Source of the DNA: Rugalucina vietnamica
Lineage: Eukaryota; Mollusca; Bivalvia; Lucinida; Lucinidae
Direction of reading: 5' to 3'
Length of the DNA stretch: 64,000 bases
NCBI GenBank assembly: GCA_964017185.1
Contig: OZ024870.1
Span: 22,777,621 to 22,841,620, forward strand
Shown: piece after piece, positions 42,192 to 54,325 of the stretch
Layout: each line of letters begins with the position of its first letter
Numbering within the stretch: position 1 is the stretch's first letter
The notes under the pieces: model-generated
The model's database searches: none
Told to the model about the DNA's origin: nothing
What the model saw: only the letters and a program-made list of their open reading frames with translations
Made by a program: the position numbers and the translations under genes

Positions 42192-43052
42192 TTTCGGAAT
42201 CAGAATTTTATGGTCACTTGGTTTACAAACTTAAGAAACTTATAGGAAGGAATGATTTTTCTTTTCAATTCAGAAAAATAAGCCGTTACAGACGTATAGG
42301 ATATAACTTAAATGTTATGCGACAGTCTGCATGCTTAGTTTTTAACCCTATCACGGTTGATAACTATGCTGCCTTCTTTAATTGCACGCCGGTGGGTCGG
42401 GCGTCAGACTCTATGATGACCCCGACATAAAGCTATTCATTTTAGTTGGTTGGGACCGGAGCTTCTTGTCTGTTGCTTGGCCCACCGGGGTTCAACTGGT
42501 GTTTTTCTTTTGCTCCGCAGTTAGTAAGTTATTGGGCGCCCAGTGATCTCCATCGTCGGGCAGCTTACTCAATCTGTGAGTCCTAGTTTTTGATTCATCA
42601 TGGAATTTATCATGATTTATTTGTTTGTCCATGATGATTCATTGACTAGTTAGAGATTCACTACGAGGACCGAACAATTAACTAAATGTTATGAACCACT
42701 GCAGAAGCTGAGGGTGAGGTTAGGATCCTGTAAAACCGGTTTAAGCCCGTCAGTAATTTTAGATTAATGATTGTTCCAAGGCGATACTTCTGTGGTGGTT
42801 CTTATTGTTTTATGTCTTGGTGTTTAACATTTTTGTGCTGTTGGAGCCTTATGTATATTATCATATTTTTAGTTAAGTTTAGGTAACTGAGTGGTCACCT
42901 ATTGAGAAAATAGCTGCTCATTCGGCTTACAAAATGTTTTCATGGTATAAGTACCTTATTGTTAGTTTGGTTTTTTCCCGCCTCGGTTTTTTGGAGTGGG
43001 AATCTTTTTCTGATTGCAACTTTTCCTGATCGTTGCCTGCTTGTACCTTTTC
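42192..43052 (+). mobile_element. 5'-truncated RT element with tail
   Basis: Inserted in unit B where the other units read CCCTCTTCTTAAGGATGC. It carries the extreme C-terminus of the RT protein (LVYKLKKLIGRNDFSF ... YRRIGYNLNVMRQS ... FNCTPVGRASDSMM, stop at 42,430), better preserved than at 9,045. The tail repeat then runs to TTGTACCTTTT. The unit bases TTAAGGATGC are missing, implying a small target deletion. Confidence 0.75.
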
Positions 43053-43186
43053 ACATAATTGGCTTTGATTGGCACAGGGTTTTCAGAGCAGATGTTTGGA
43101 AAGTGTGAAAGACGACGACAACTACTACGACTACGACGACGACGGGTGCCAGAGCATAACTATCCTATAAGCTCGCCTATGAGCAT

Positions 43187-44383
43187 GCAGGCATGTGTGC
43201 AAAACGATGGAGAGTTCTCTGAACCCTTTGAGGTAACGAATGGGGTGAAACAGGGCTGTATTATGGCACCAACACTGTTCAGCATGATGTTTTCTGCCAT
43301 GCTCATGGATGCTTTTCAGGACAGTGACACTGGTTTTCCAATCAGGTCCCGTTTTGATGGCAATATATTCAACCTTAGAAGGTTGCAAGCCAAACCTAAG
43401 GTGCAGACTGATGTGCTAGATGAGCTCCTCTATGGAGATGATATGGATAAGAATACTAGCTCAGAGGCAAAAATGCACAGAGCCATGGATCAAGTCTCAC
43501 AGTCATGTGATAACTATGACCTCACAATCAGCACAAAAAAGACAGAGGTTGTACACCAACCAGTACCTGGAAAACCGTACATTGAACAAACCATCACTGT
43601 GAATGGACAAAAACTGAAAGCTGTTGATAAATTCACCTACTTGGGAAGCACTCTTTCCAGAGCAGTGCACACTGATGATGAGGTCACTGCCAGTATTGCA
43701 AAAGCCAGTGTGACATTCGGAAGACTCCGTGCAAATGTCTGGGAGCGTAGTGGAATCAAGCTTGACACCAAGCTGAAAGTGTACAAGGCTGTGGACCTGG
43801 ACAGCATACCAACGCCATGCAAAGAGACTTAACCATTTCCACTTAAGCTGGTTGAGAAAGCTGTTAAAATCTAAGTGGCAAGACAAGATTCCAGACACGG
43901 AGGGAAGAAAGCAGGGATGCAAAGCATGCATATTGTCTTAAAGCTAGCACAGCTAAGGTTGCCTGGCCATGTTATAAGAATGCCTGAAGAAAGTCTTCTA
44001 TGGAGAACTACAAGAAGAGGGAAATCTCTCTCAAGGTGGCCAGAAGAAACGCTGCAAAGACACCCTCAAAGCCTCTCTGAAGGATTTCGACATACCAGTT
44101 AGGTATTGGGAACAAACTGCACATGAGCCCTCAAAGTGGCGAGGTCTCATCAACAAAGGAGCAGCTCTCTATGAAAAAGAGAATCTGTGAAGCTGAAAGA
44201 AAGTGCAGAGAACGCAAAGCCAATACCAATGGGCCACCAGCTGAGTCCATGACATTGACATGACTTGCAACCGACAGTTTGGAGTTAGAATTGGTCTAGT
44301 CAGCCATCAAAGAACTCACCAACACACACGAACCTGTTCAAGAAATAATGATGGCCTTTCTCATTAGTGAGAGACGAACGACC
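43187..44383 (+). pseudogene. Non-LTR RT relic, 5' truncated, 25 bp target duplication
   Basis: Begins in mid-RT (QACVQNDGEFSEPFEVTNGV, KQGCIMAPTLFSMMFSAML). The catalytic box reads LLYGDDMD, so both Asp remain. Then come ISTKKTEVVHQP and FTYLGSTLSR. The frame breaks at about 43,830; the rest (NHFHLSW-like, WQDKIPDTE, then MQSMHIVLKLAQLRLPGH) lies in other frames and ends in a C2H2-like trace, TCNRQFGVRIGLVSHQRTHQ. A 25 bp stretch (43,162-43,186) is repeated with one mismatch at 44,384-44,408. It landed inside the HINE-like tail of unit B. Confidence 0.8.
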
Positions 44384-45139
44384 ATCCTATAAGCTCGCCT
44401 ATTAGCATTCGGCTCAGGTAAGCTAAAGATGCTGCTTCACTTGAGGTTTCCCTTGCAAATATTTTGAATACATACATGAAATCTACTCGTTTTACTTTGG
44501 ATCCAGTAGCAAAGTTTAATAAAAACTAAATCGATTTTAAAACAGCTTAGTACATTTTGTCATTTATCTTTTTTCCAAGACATCAGGTTTAAGCAGTGTG
44601 CTAAGAAAACAAATCTTTTGAATTGATTTCCATGTCCGACACAAACCAGTTTATCTACCGGCAGAATAAAACTACAAGCTTGAAATTTTGAATTTAGAGA
44701 GATGATGGTTGCACTATAAACGTAGTAAAACAGAACTGCTGATAAGCAGCATCATAACTTGAAGTTGAACGATACATTTGCTTGTACAAATGCAAGGAGT
44801 TGGCGTCTAAAACAATTCATTTTGTTCACAAATGTAAGCGAATGATTCCCAAAACTAACATCAAAGCTTTTACAACAGTTTCTAAACATTTTCTAAGCAC
44901 TGCATTTGCATAAAATTGGGGCATATCTTTAAGCCAGATAATGCCTTACAAATAATGCAGAGAGACATATTGCAAATTAATTACAATCCTGCTCTAGAAA
45001 GTCATAGAAGTTTGTCTGAAAAGTTTGTGGATACCATGGCTCACAGAAAAAGTGACGCGTTTGTGTAGAAGTGTTTTTATAATGACAAGCAGCAGTATAC
45101 ATGTATTATGAGTTTATTTCAGGAATTTGGCTCAATTTG

Positions 45140-45165
45140 AAATAATAACACGCTTCCTATAGCCA
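45140..45165. other. Empty site of the 4.4 kb element
   Basis: CAATTTGAAATAATAACACG in unit C aligns with the left flank CAATTTAAATGATAAC and right flank GATAACACGC of the element in unit B. Only one copy of (G/A)ATAAC is present, confirming that the second GATAAC arose by insertion. Confidence 0.85.
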
Positions 45166-45479
45166 GTTTTGTACTTTACGGTAGGGCCGCGCGGGGCAGG
45201 TGTCAAAACGTGATAAAATGACGTTTTTCACATTGTGTTTTGCATGTGAAATCGCGTACAGATACGGCGAAAAGCTACAAACAACAGAAAAGCCATCAGC
45301 CTTTTATTTACTAGTAAACAATTTACATAGATGAGGTTTTAAAGCTCGGAAGATCACCTGTGATGAGAGGAAGGGCACCAGTCAGACGAGCTCACAGAAA
45401 AACAATATACAATTGTTGCCCTTGAGTGAGGGTGACATGACGATTTGTTCACCAGAGGCAAGTGATATTGTCCGAGGGC

Positions 45480-46240
45480 GAGCAGTGAAAACAGAAGTGA
45501 GTCGAACACTTAGGCCATCTGCAAGATAGCATCTGGCAAAACAGCCGGACCATCAGGTATCATCGCTAAAATTCTGAAGTCACACAGCAAACTGGAACAC
45601 CCAAGGGCCTGATCTTGTGGACATCACCTCAGACAATTGCATTCCCAGTAAGGGAAAAGTGTATATTCTGAACATAGGCGACAACAAGTGGTGAAGGTGT
45701 TGGGGCACAAAGGAAAAAGATCTGCGTTTGATTACTGATGCATTGTGATTTGATGTCAGGTTGTGGCAAACACTCGGCTGCTAATATGCTTCTGTACATG
45801 GCCTCAGTTGACCTGGAGAAAGCATTTGATTCTGTCTCATTGGATTTCATCTGGTAGACAATGTGAAAACTAGGAAACAATGAGAGGCTAGTGTCTCTTG
45901 TCCAATCCATGTACATGTATTTAGATGTGAGAAGCAAGGTTAGAGTTGGTATTGGGTACACTGAGGAGTGTGGTGTCTTAGTGGATGTTCACCAGGGCTC
46001 TGCCAATAGCACGCTACATAATTTTGCTAGAGGCTGTATATAGGGCCCGATGTCTAAGAAAGAAACATTCTATTGATTGACGAATGGTGAAGAAGCTTGA
46101 AGTTTATAATGAAATGATTGAGGTAGTTCCAAAAGTTTGTTATCTAGTGGACATCTTTTCTGCTTGTTGTGATTATGACCCATTTGCCATCACTGGCTGT
46201 TACATTAAGATTTTGGCAAGTTTCGCCAAATGATTACCCT
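45480..46240 (+). pseudogene. Strongly decayed non-LTR RT relic
   Basis: Traces in several frames: KIASGKTAGPSGIIAKILK (RT block 0/1), LLYMASVDLEKAFDSVSLDF (block with the first catalytic Asp), VRVGIGYTEECGV, and VHQGS followed by a broken block. Stops and shifts are frequent. The 110-codon minus-strand frame over it is a shadow. It lies within the large block present only in unit C. Confidence 0.6.
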
Positions 46241-47460
46241 CTTCACCAACATTTCTGCAAAGAAAAACCCGTATAATGAGCATGTAGAGCACAACAATGA
46301 CCATATTGCTATACAAGCTGAACGAATTTCCACAAAAGAGACTTGTAAGGAAACCATGGGATTAAGTGTTGTTTGATATGAGAATGGGGCTAGGAATGGG
46401 CCATTACAAAAACTTGTCCATGCAATATACATAGAGTTTTGTCAGCATTAAAACTTGAAAATTTCATTGGAAAAAGTCTGATAATTTTAACATGTTTGCT
46501 CAAAACATTGATTGTGGGTACACGTTAGAACCGCCTCGCCGCGGCATTTCTAACGAGTACCCACAATCTTTGTTTTCGAACAAAAGTAAGAAAAGTAGGT
46601 ATACCCCTGTAAACCCCAGTTTTGCTATATAAACGTGGGGTATGAGGGGGTATACTTTTCATGGACATGTTTTCTTGATGCAATGCTGATCCTCAAAATC
46701 ATTCATAGTGTAGACGTCATCTAAGAAGATAACTTGTCAGACAAGTATAATCCTCGGTATAGGACAAAAGACAACAAAAATGGACATGATGACGACGAAG
46801 ACAACGATGATGATGATGATGATGATGATTGACTTAAACTTAGAAACACTAAACAAATACATGTTAAATAATTTTAATCATTAGAACTTTGAAAAAAAAA
46901 TGTTAAAATGAAAACAAAAAAGAATATGTTAATACTTTCCTACTTTGGTAGCCATTTTGGATTCCATCATTCATCAGTTAAAAAGAGAATTTGCCTAATA
47001 CAAACTAACATGTAACTTGCATTTGTGATGTTATGTGATTGAGAACATTTTAACAATGCAAAATCCTCCATTCTCATCAAAATGGCATGTTTTATCACAC
47101 TTACAGTACTGTGTGTACTTCTTTTCAGGTAATTTAATGGCGACCATTCTGAAAATAGCCGCCACCTTCGAAAATTTACGAGTTTATTTTCATAATTTGA
47201 TATCTTGAAATGTTTATTTATTGGATTTGTGGCTTTTAATACTTTTAAAGAAAACAACACTGTAAACTGATACCTAACTGTAAAGGCTGTAAATGGGAAA
47301 AGGTCGCCATTTTGAAAATCAAGATGGCGGCCGTCACAGGGCGAATTTCACATGGCATTGACCGTCAAAAATTCTTATAATTATAGATAAAGCCATGTAC
47401 CAAGTTTCATGCTTTTATCAAAAAGTGCACAATCATTTCACATATCCGCCCTGCTTTTTT
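46241..47460. other. Unassigned block, with palindrome and GAT run
   Basis: Contains part of a segment shared with 27,690-27,890, the palindrome at 46,510-46,568, a short GAT run (46,806-46,830), and a TGGCGGCC-type motif region (47,130-47,340) seen in many invertebrate repeats. No gene. Confidence 0.45.
46510..46568. repeat. 20-pair palindrome
   Basis: GATTGTGGGTAC (46,510-46,521) pairs with 46,557-46,568. After one mismatch, CGTTAGAA pairs with TTCTAACG. The 17-base loop is GC-rich (CCGCCTCGCCGCGGC). Confidence 0.85.
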
Positions 47461-47689
47461 GATAGCTGGATACATAGATATAAAAAATGTATAATCATCT
47501 TATGTGGTAAATCTCTGACACATCGAATGAACTTGTCACAAGTATATAACGCACTGACGGCGTAAACGTCAAGTAACGTCATCGAGACGTTAACCGCTGT
47601 CTCGCACCCTGTTAGCATGGTTAGGGAGGTGATCGAAAAAGACTGTAGTTTTAGTCAGATTTTCATAAGTCTTCATCCATTTGCACATA

Positions 47690-50066
47690 AAATAGTTTTG
47701 CAAAAACAGATTTTGATTGGATTTTTTTTTCTGTTCAGGTGTCCACGAACTTTTCTGACAAACCAAGTCTGAGTTTACACTGCTTTTTATCTACTCTAGA
47801 ATTGTCAGAGGATCTGACAATAGCCCCGCTTCTGAGCTTTTTGTCAGGGTGAGACAAACAATGATGTGCAACAATCCCAAGCTAGATCTTGTTCATGCTG
47901 ATGCACATAAAAATTGGTCAGATTCTATCAATTTGTTCTCAAGGTATTGAGCAGAAACAATTTTCCTACATCAATCAAGGGCCAAAACTCTGTCAAAAGT
48001 TTGCAAAAAATGACAGGCAACAATCCCAAGCTAGATCTTGTCAGTGTTGATGTGCATACAAAATTTAGTCAGATTCTGTCAATGCATTCTCAAGGTATTG
48101 AGCGGAAACTATATTCTGACGTCAATCAAGGGTCGTAACTCCGTCAAAAGCTTGCGAAAAATACCAGGCAATAATCCAAAGCTAGATCATGTCAATGTTG
48201 ATGTGCATACAAAATTTGGTCAGATTCTGTCGATTTGTTCTCGAAATATTGAGTGGAAACAAAATTCTGACGTCAATCAAGGGCCGTAACTCAATCAAAA
48301 TTTTGAGAAAAAATGACGGACAATAATCCCAAGCTAGATCTTGTCAATGTTGATGTGCATACAAAATTTGGTCACATTCTATCAATTTGTTCTCGAGATA
48401 TTGAGCGGAAACGAAATTTTGACATCAATCATAGGCCGTAACTCTGTCAATTTTTTGCGAAAAATGACGGGCAACAATCCCAAGCTAGATCATTTTGATG
48501 TTGATGTGCATCTTTATCTCAGTGAGCATACAAAATTTGGTCAGATTCTTTCAATTTGTTCTCAAGATATAGCGGGAACGAAATTCTGACGTCAATAAAG
48601 GGCCGTAACTCCGTCAAAATTTTGCGAAAAATGTCAGGCAACAATCCCAAGCTAGATCTTGTCAATGATGATGTGCATACAATATTTGGTCAAATTCAGT
48701 TGATTGGTTCTCAAGATATTGAGCTGAAACAATATTCTGACATCAATCAAGGGCCGTAACTCCGTCAAAATTATGCGAAAAATGACAGGCAACAATCCCA
48801 AGCTAGATCTTGTCAATGTTAATGTGCATACAAAATTTGGTCAAATTCTGTCAATTGGTTCTCAAGATATTGAGCGGAAACGAAATTCTGATGTCAATCA
48901 AGGGCTGTAACTCCATCAAAATTATGCGAAAAATGTCAGGCAACAATCCCAAGCTAGATCTTGTCACTGTTGATGTGCATACAAAATTTGGTCAAATTCT
49001 GTCAATTGGTTCTCAAGATATTGAGCGGAAACCAAATTCTGACGTCAATCAAGGGTCGTAACTCCGTCAATATTTTGAGAAAAATGACGGGCCACAATCC
49101 AAAGCTAGATCATGTCATTGTTGATGTGCATACAAAATTTGGTCAGATTCTGTCCATTCGTTCTCAAGATATAGAACGAAAACGAAATTCTGACGTCAAT
49201 CAAGGGCCGTGACTCCGTCAAACTTTTGCGAAAAATGACGGGCAACAATCCCAAGCTAGATCTTGTCAATGTTGATGTGCATACAAAATTTGGTCAGATT
49301 CTATTGATTTGTTCTCGAGATATTGAGCGTAAACGAAATTCTGACGTCAATCAAGGGCCGTAACTCCATCAAAATTATGCGAAAAATGTCAGGCAACAAT
49401 CCCAAGCTAGATCTTGTCAATGTTGATGTGCATACAAAATTTGGTCAAATTCTGTCAATTGGTTCTCAAGATATTGAGCGGAAACAAAAATTTGAGCGGA
49501 AACAAAAATTCTGACGTCAATCAAGGGCCGTAACTCCGTCAAAATTTTGCGAAAAATGACGGGCGACAATCCTAAGCTAGATCATGTCAATGTTGATGTG
49601 CATGCAAAACTTGGTCAGATTCTGTCTATTCGTTCTCAAGATATTGAGCGGAAACGAAATTCTGACGCCAATCAAGGGCCGTAACTTCGTCACAATTTTG
49701 CGAAAAATGACGGGCAACAATCCCAAGCTAGATCTTGTCAATGTTGATGTGCACACCAAATTTGTTCAAATTCTGTCCATTCGTTCTCAAGATTTTGTGC
49801 GGAAACTAAATTCTATTGTCAATATAGGGCCATCCAAGGGCAATAATTCTTCTGCAAATTTGGGGAAACTGACATGCATTGATACATAAGTAGATATTGT
49901 CAATATTGATGCATATCCACATTTGGTTAAAGTCTGACAACTGGTTCTCAAGTTATGAGTGGTAACAGAATTATGGACAGAATAACGGAAAGACGGAATA
50001 ACGGAAAGACAGAACGACGGAAGGACAGGGTGAATCCAGTATAGCCCCACTTTTCGGGGCTATAAT
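47690..50066. mobile_element. Pearl/HINE-like element with a 151 bp tandem array
   Basis: Thirteen full monomers and one decayed monomer; the anchor GCTAGAT recurs at 47,881, 48,030, 48,181, 48,333, 48,484, 48,651, 48,802, 48,953, 49,104, 49,255, 49,406, 49,576 and 49,727. Spacing is 151 bp except two steps with small insertions (167 and 170). The array is followed by a (GGACAGAA / ACGGAAAG) microsatellite (49,976-50,030) and a hairpin TATAGCCCC...GGGGCTATA (about 50,041-50,065). Core monomers of about 150-160 bp plus an ACGG-type microsatellite and terminal hairpin is the design described for bivalve pearl elements, now viewed as Helitron-related. Confidence 0.75.
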
Positions 50067-51231
50067 AAGAAAAAGTATAACGCTTCAAACTTGGAAATTC
50101 AGGACTTCATTTTACTCGTCATTTTAACATTACTCGGTACAGGAAACAATCAAAGTCATTTAAGATGCATTATCAACTTGTTGGCAAAGGCATAATTGTC
50201 ATTTTTAGCAGCAAATTTGAGGAAAGCTTTCAACTTCCACTTAAAATCAGCTCAAGATATTTGAGGTTCTTTCATTTTTAACATTGAAAATGGAATTGTG
50301 ATCCTTCATGATGCAGCAAAAGGCAAGATCAATTTAGTTTTAATGGCATGCACTTGACAAACTAAATTTGTCATTGTTATGAAATCATAGTGGTACATTC
50401 ACTACACTGGTGTTGGATTCTGGCTCATTTTTGAGACGTCATCAAAGAAAAATGTCTTTGGAAATAACTCCTACTTCGCCAGATTCAAACAGGCTGTAAG
50501 TGATTTTACTGTGTATGTACATCAGGGACAGGACTTCAAATTTAGGCAAAAATTTAGAAGTATGTGATTTTGCAACAGCACATTCGAAGGATGACATAAG
50601 CAATGTCTTTGGGTATGGTGTCAAAATATAAATATTATGCATGCCATCTTTACATATGCTGTGACTCTGTTAAATTTTTATTAATTTGATGAATGAATTC
50701 TTTATACGTATCTAAATATGTCATATGTTTCTTTGTATGGTTGATTTTTGTTTTACAACCATGCAAATAGCAGCTTAGCAATAAAAGTGTTTCAAGCATC
50801 TCTGAACTAGTTGTCAAAAAGATTAAACTGACATTTGTATCTACCTTGAACTGTACATCATCATCTTATATAATATCTCTGATTGGTCACAGTAAGACGG
50901 AATTGACAGATGTTGATTCCTCTTTTCAAACATTCATTGGCTGTCTGAAAGTAATGGTATTGACGAAAGTGATTGTTTGACAGCTTTTGACTGTTTTAAA
51001 GAAATGAACAACTTTTTCTATATCTAAATTGCCCCTGGATGTTTGTTGTGGAATGTCAGTTCTGATTTTGAGATCTCTGAAACTTGTAAATTGCTAAGCT
51101 AGTATTTGCCCGTATTTGTATGTGCTTTCAGTATAGCTTCAAAAGACTGCCACAAACAAGCGAATCTGTATATTATCATCAGATATTTGAATTCGTCACC
51201 AAAGACATCAGACATAAAAACAGCGCCATAC
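50067..51231. other. Extra segment in unit C
   Basis: Includes another diverged copy of the 330 bp segment (50,095-50,430) and 800 bp of unassigned AT-rich sequence. No gene. Confidence 0.45.
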
Positions 51232-51690
51232 TTGCATTCTTCTAGAAACTGAGAGGCCAACTTTTAGGAAAAAAAACTGCTCGCTCATCTTACACGATGT
51301 TCTCTGTCTATCAAGTTACATATTTGACTTTTACTGTCCTTCCACCATCTTTCAGAAACTGCCGATTTCAAGTTCACCCTTTCCTGAAACACCTCCTGAA
51401 ATTTATGAAGATGTCATCCGTTACCACTCTGAAAGTCTTAAAAAGTGCCACAAAAATAAAATCAGTTCACTAATAAAAATAAATATTAAAATTGAGATTC
51501 TAGCAAAATCTGTGGAGCAGTTTTAAGTGTTTTGAGCTCAGTTATATTTGATATACAATTTTGCTTTGTTTTGGTGCATTTCCACCCAAAAACAATCAGT
51601 TTTGTCTTTTTGCCGGGGAAAATAGTTTTTTCCCTTGCTCACATATATACAATGGATAAAGCCCTTTTCAAAATTACATTTTCAATTGGC

Positions 51691-51692
51691 AG

Positions 51693-51749
<57 letters not shown>
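51691..51749. repeat. Poly-T tract, unit C
   Basis: About 54 T in a row. Homologous to the shorter runs in B (38,273-38,302) and D (59,852-59,900). Confidence 0.95.
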
Positions 51750-51755
<6 letters not shown>

Positions 51756-53672
51756 GAACCGATAATCAAACATTTAAGACTTCTTGTGCAAATGGGTGAC
51801 GCAATCATATTTTTCTGAATGTGTTTCAGAAATTAAAGTAAGATTTTGAAAAAGGCATTTTCTGAAAGATGGTGTATGGACAGTAGTTGTTTCCCATCTG
51901 CTCGTTGAATAATGAATCCAGTGCTAAAGTAAGGAAGATGAAATAATATTAAAAAAAAACACTAATGTTTATCATTTATTGTTATGAGTGCATATATTGC
52001 ACTTTAGTTATCTTATTATAAAAAAGCAGTAGGATGACAGGCCCAGCCCATCAGAAGAAAATCCAGCTATCGAAAAGGTAAACTTCCTTTTGGGTATCCA
52101 TCATGTTCTGGCAAAACCTGATTTGTCAAGCTACATATGGAAAAATGTTAACGCCTTTATTTTTGAATTCAAATGGTTTAAATCTTTTCCCTGATCTGGC
52201 ATTAAAGTGTTATTTTAGTGATAATAACAATTATAATAAGTTTTATTTCTCAATATAACAAAATTTGATGTTAGCATATTGGTGAGTATAAACTAATATA
52301 ATGGTATTTCTATTTTCGCTATCGTTTGGATAATTATAAAATGCTAATATCATCTGTTTGAAGCAAACAACCGTTAGAAAAAATGAAAATCCCTCAGCCC
52401 ATAACACACAAAAAATAAATATATCCAAGCCTAGCACCAAAATTAGTATCAGTCTGCTTTTTGCTTTTCAAAACATGGCAGTGTCTAGGAAATTAAACAA
52501 ATAGTGAAGAGAGACAAAATAAACATGTACTTTGAAAAAAAAAATATTTGTTTGCTTAAAAACAAACTGTACATTATGGTGTTGTGATAATACCCCACAC
52601 ACAAAACTTCCTGGCTTACTTTGTAAAATGAACCAATACCAGCCTAGACCTTTTGACTGATAAATTGTGTTCTGTGTCAATATAATGACTTAAATGTCAT
52701 GTCAAGTTGTAAATGTCAAAAGCAATAAGAATAATGCACAATAATATTCATATTTTCAGACAATCTTAATTTCGACTGACAAAATCATGTTTTTGAGACA
52801 AATCCATCATGCACATATATATTTGTAACTATAAACCAAGTCCAATTTGTAGATGATACAAGAAATCGATGGAAACTACAGTTACTTTTTCAACGAAACT
52901 AATAAAAGTGAAATTCACTTAATTGTGCATTAAATGCATATTTTTAATGAAAAAAAACACATAGATTTGTATACATATTTTTAGTTTACACTGAACCTAT
53001 ACTCAAATTATACTATGTAACCCAAATATTCAAAATAACTTTGTGTCGTATACATCATTCTTTTCTGTTTTCAATTTGGTTTACTGCTCAACTAAACACA
53101 GTTCTCAGTTTTTCAGACAATATTACATTATTCAGATGACTAATGACATATTACAACACCCGCATGGTTCTTTCATATTCATAAAGCAAACTAACATTAT
53201 GTTACCAACATAACTCATAGCAATTTTTCTAAAAGATACAAGTTAACCAGGCTTCTTCCACATTATAAATACACATCCAAGCAATGTACAAAGCTTTTTA
53301 CAGCAGACAAAAGTAAAGGACCTTGCAGAAGTATAAGACTTCAACATCTGAAAATCATGACTTTATTTTAACAGAATCAAGAAAGAATTAAAATCATTTA
53401 AGATGCATTAGTAAGTCGGTGTAATAGGCATAATTGTCGTTATTAGTAGCAAGGTTGTGCAAAGCTTTCAATTTTCACTTAAATTCAGCCAAAGATATTT
53501 AAGGTCTTCTCTTTGAAAATGAAATTGAGATCCTTCGAAGCATTGCGAAAAGGAATGGTCAATTTAGTTTTAATCTGATGCACTTGGCAAACTTAAATTT
53601 ATCATTGTTATAAAATCAAAATGCTGCACTCACTACTGATTTTGGTTTCTGTCCTTATATCTTTGAGCTGCC

Positions 53673-53794
53673 ATTTCTCTTCTTCCTAAATCCGAAATTT
53701 TAAGCTTCTAATCATCTTCTGTGCTTGTACAACTCGGTTTGTGTCAGACATGGTCGAAAACCCTGAAGACCGGTTTTCTCGCGTCGCGGCTCAC
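53673..53794. mobile_element. TGAGCC MITE copy 10, right part only
   Basis: Only the part from TCTTCTTCCTAAATCCG to GTCGCGGCTCA remains at the locus of copies 7, 9 and 11; the palindromic left half has been deleted. Confidence 0.65.
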
Positions 53795-53849
53795 GTCAGT
53801 CTGGGTTGTCTGACAGAGCAGATTTCTGAAAAAAAAATCTTAAATTCTA

Positions 53850-54325
53850 ACACACCTCGTCTATATAGCCAATGGTAAAAAACGTGTTATATTGTGCAAC
53901 AATTTCACTGGGCGAATAAGCGTGACGTTACTTTGCGGCATTTGTGACGTCAGCTATCCCACAAAGCAGCGTTAGACGGTGAAACGTCGTTTTAGCGCAC
54001 AACAAACGTAATAAGTGTGTGTAAATACCAGCATTACAGTCAAATATTTGGCGGGATATCTGCAATGCAATGGCGGAAAGCTGAACGATATCGACGGTTT
54101 CAGCAACATTTATTCCGTTTATTGTGTGTTAGAATCGAAATAGAGCAGCTCAAGCGCGTGAATTGTTGAGTAATAATTCACTGTTTGTCGGTCAGTTGTA
54201 AGAAGATAAATCACTCGCGCTACGCGCTCGTGATTTGATCTTCTTTACAACTGACCTCCAAACAGTGAATTATTACTCAACAATTCACTGCTAGAGCTGA
54301 TCTATTTCTTAAATGAGACAGTCAA
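53850..54325. mobile_element. Unit C-specific insert with a large palindrome
   Basis: Occupies the place where units A and D carry a MITE and B carries neither. It is GC-richer than its surroundings. Its 3' part is a palindrome (54,137-54,319) with arms of about 80-90 bp: GTGAATTGTTGAGTAATAAT pairs with its complement at 54,267-54,289, and the centre is CTCGCGCTACGCGCTCG. The ends of the insert are not certain. Confidence 0.6.

Larger units (their letters stand above)
32535..44773. repeat. Tandem complex unit B
   Basis: Starts ACATTTGCTTGTAAAAATGC, like unit C (44,774), D (57,181) and E (63,922). After removing the 4.4 kb element (32,898-37,322), the RT-tail element (42,192-43,052) and the RT relic (43,187-44,383), about 5.7 kb remain. 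The order agrees with C and D. No unit-borne gene is supported: the 91-codon frame at 37,833-38,108 is shared with D, but changes between the copies are mostly amino-acid replacing. Confidence 0.75.

Noticed and set aside
43059-43186. N-terminal extension MALIGTGFSEQMFGK of the RT frame at 43,187
   Set aside because: These codons come from the HINE tail and microsatellite that precede the insertion and are not part of the RT protein.
48038-49212. Series of 83-codon frames (MSMLMCIQNL and similar) that looks like a repeat protein family
   Set aside because: The monomer is 151 bp, not a multiple of three, so each frame runs out after about one and a half monomers. It is satellite DNA.
47873-49890. 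Regularly spaced repeats resembling a CRISPR array
   Set aside because: The whole 151 bp monomer is conserved, with no unique spacers, in a eukaryotic repeat setting.
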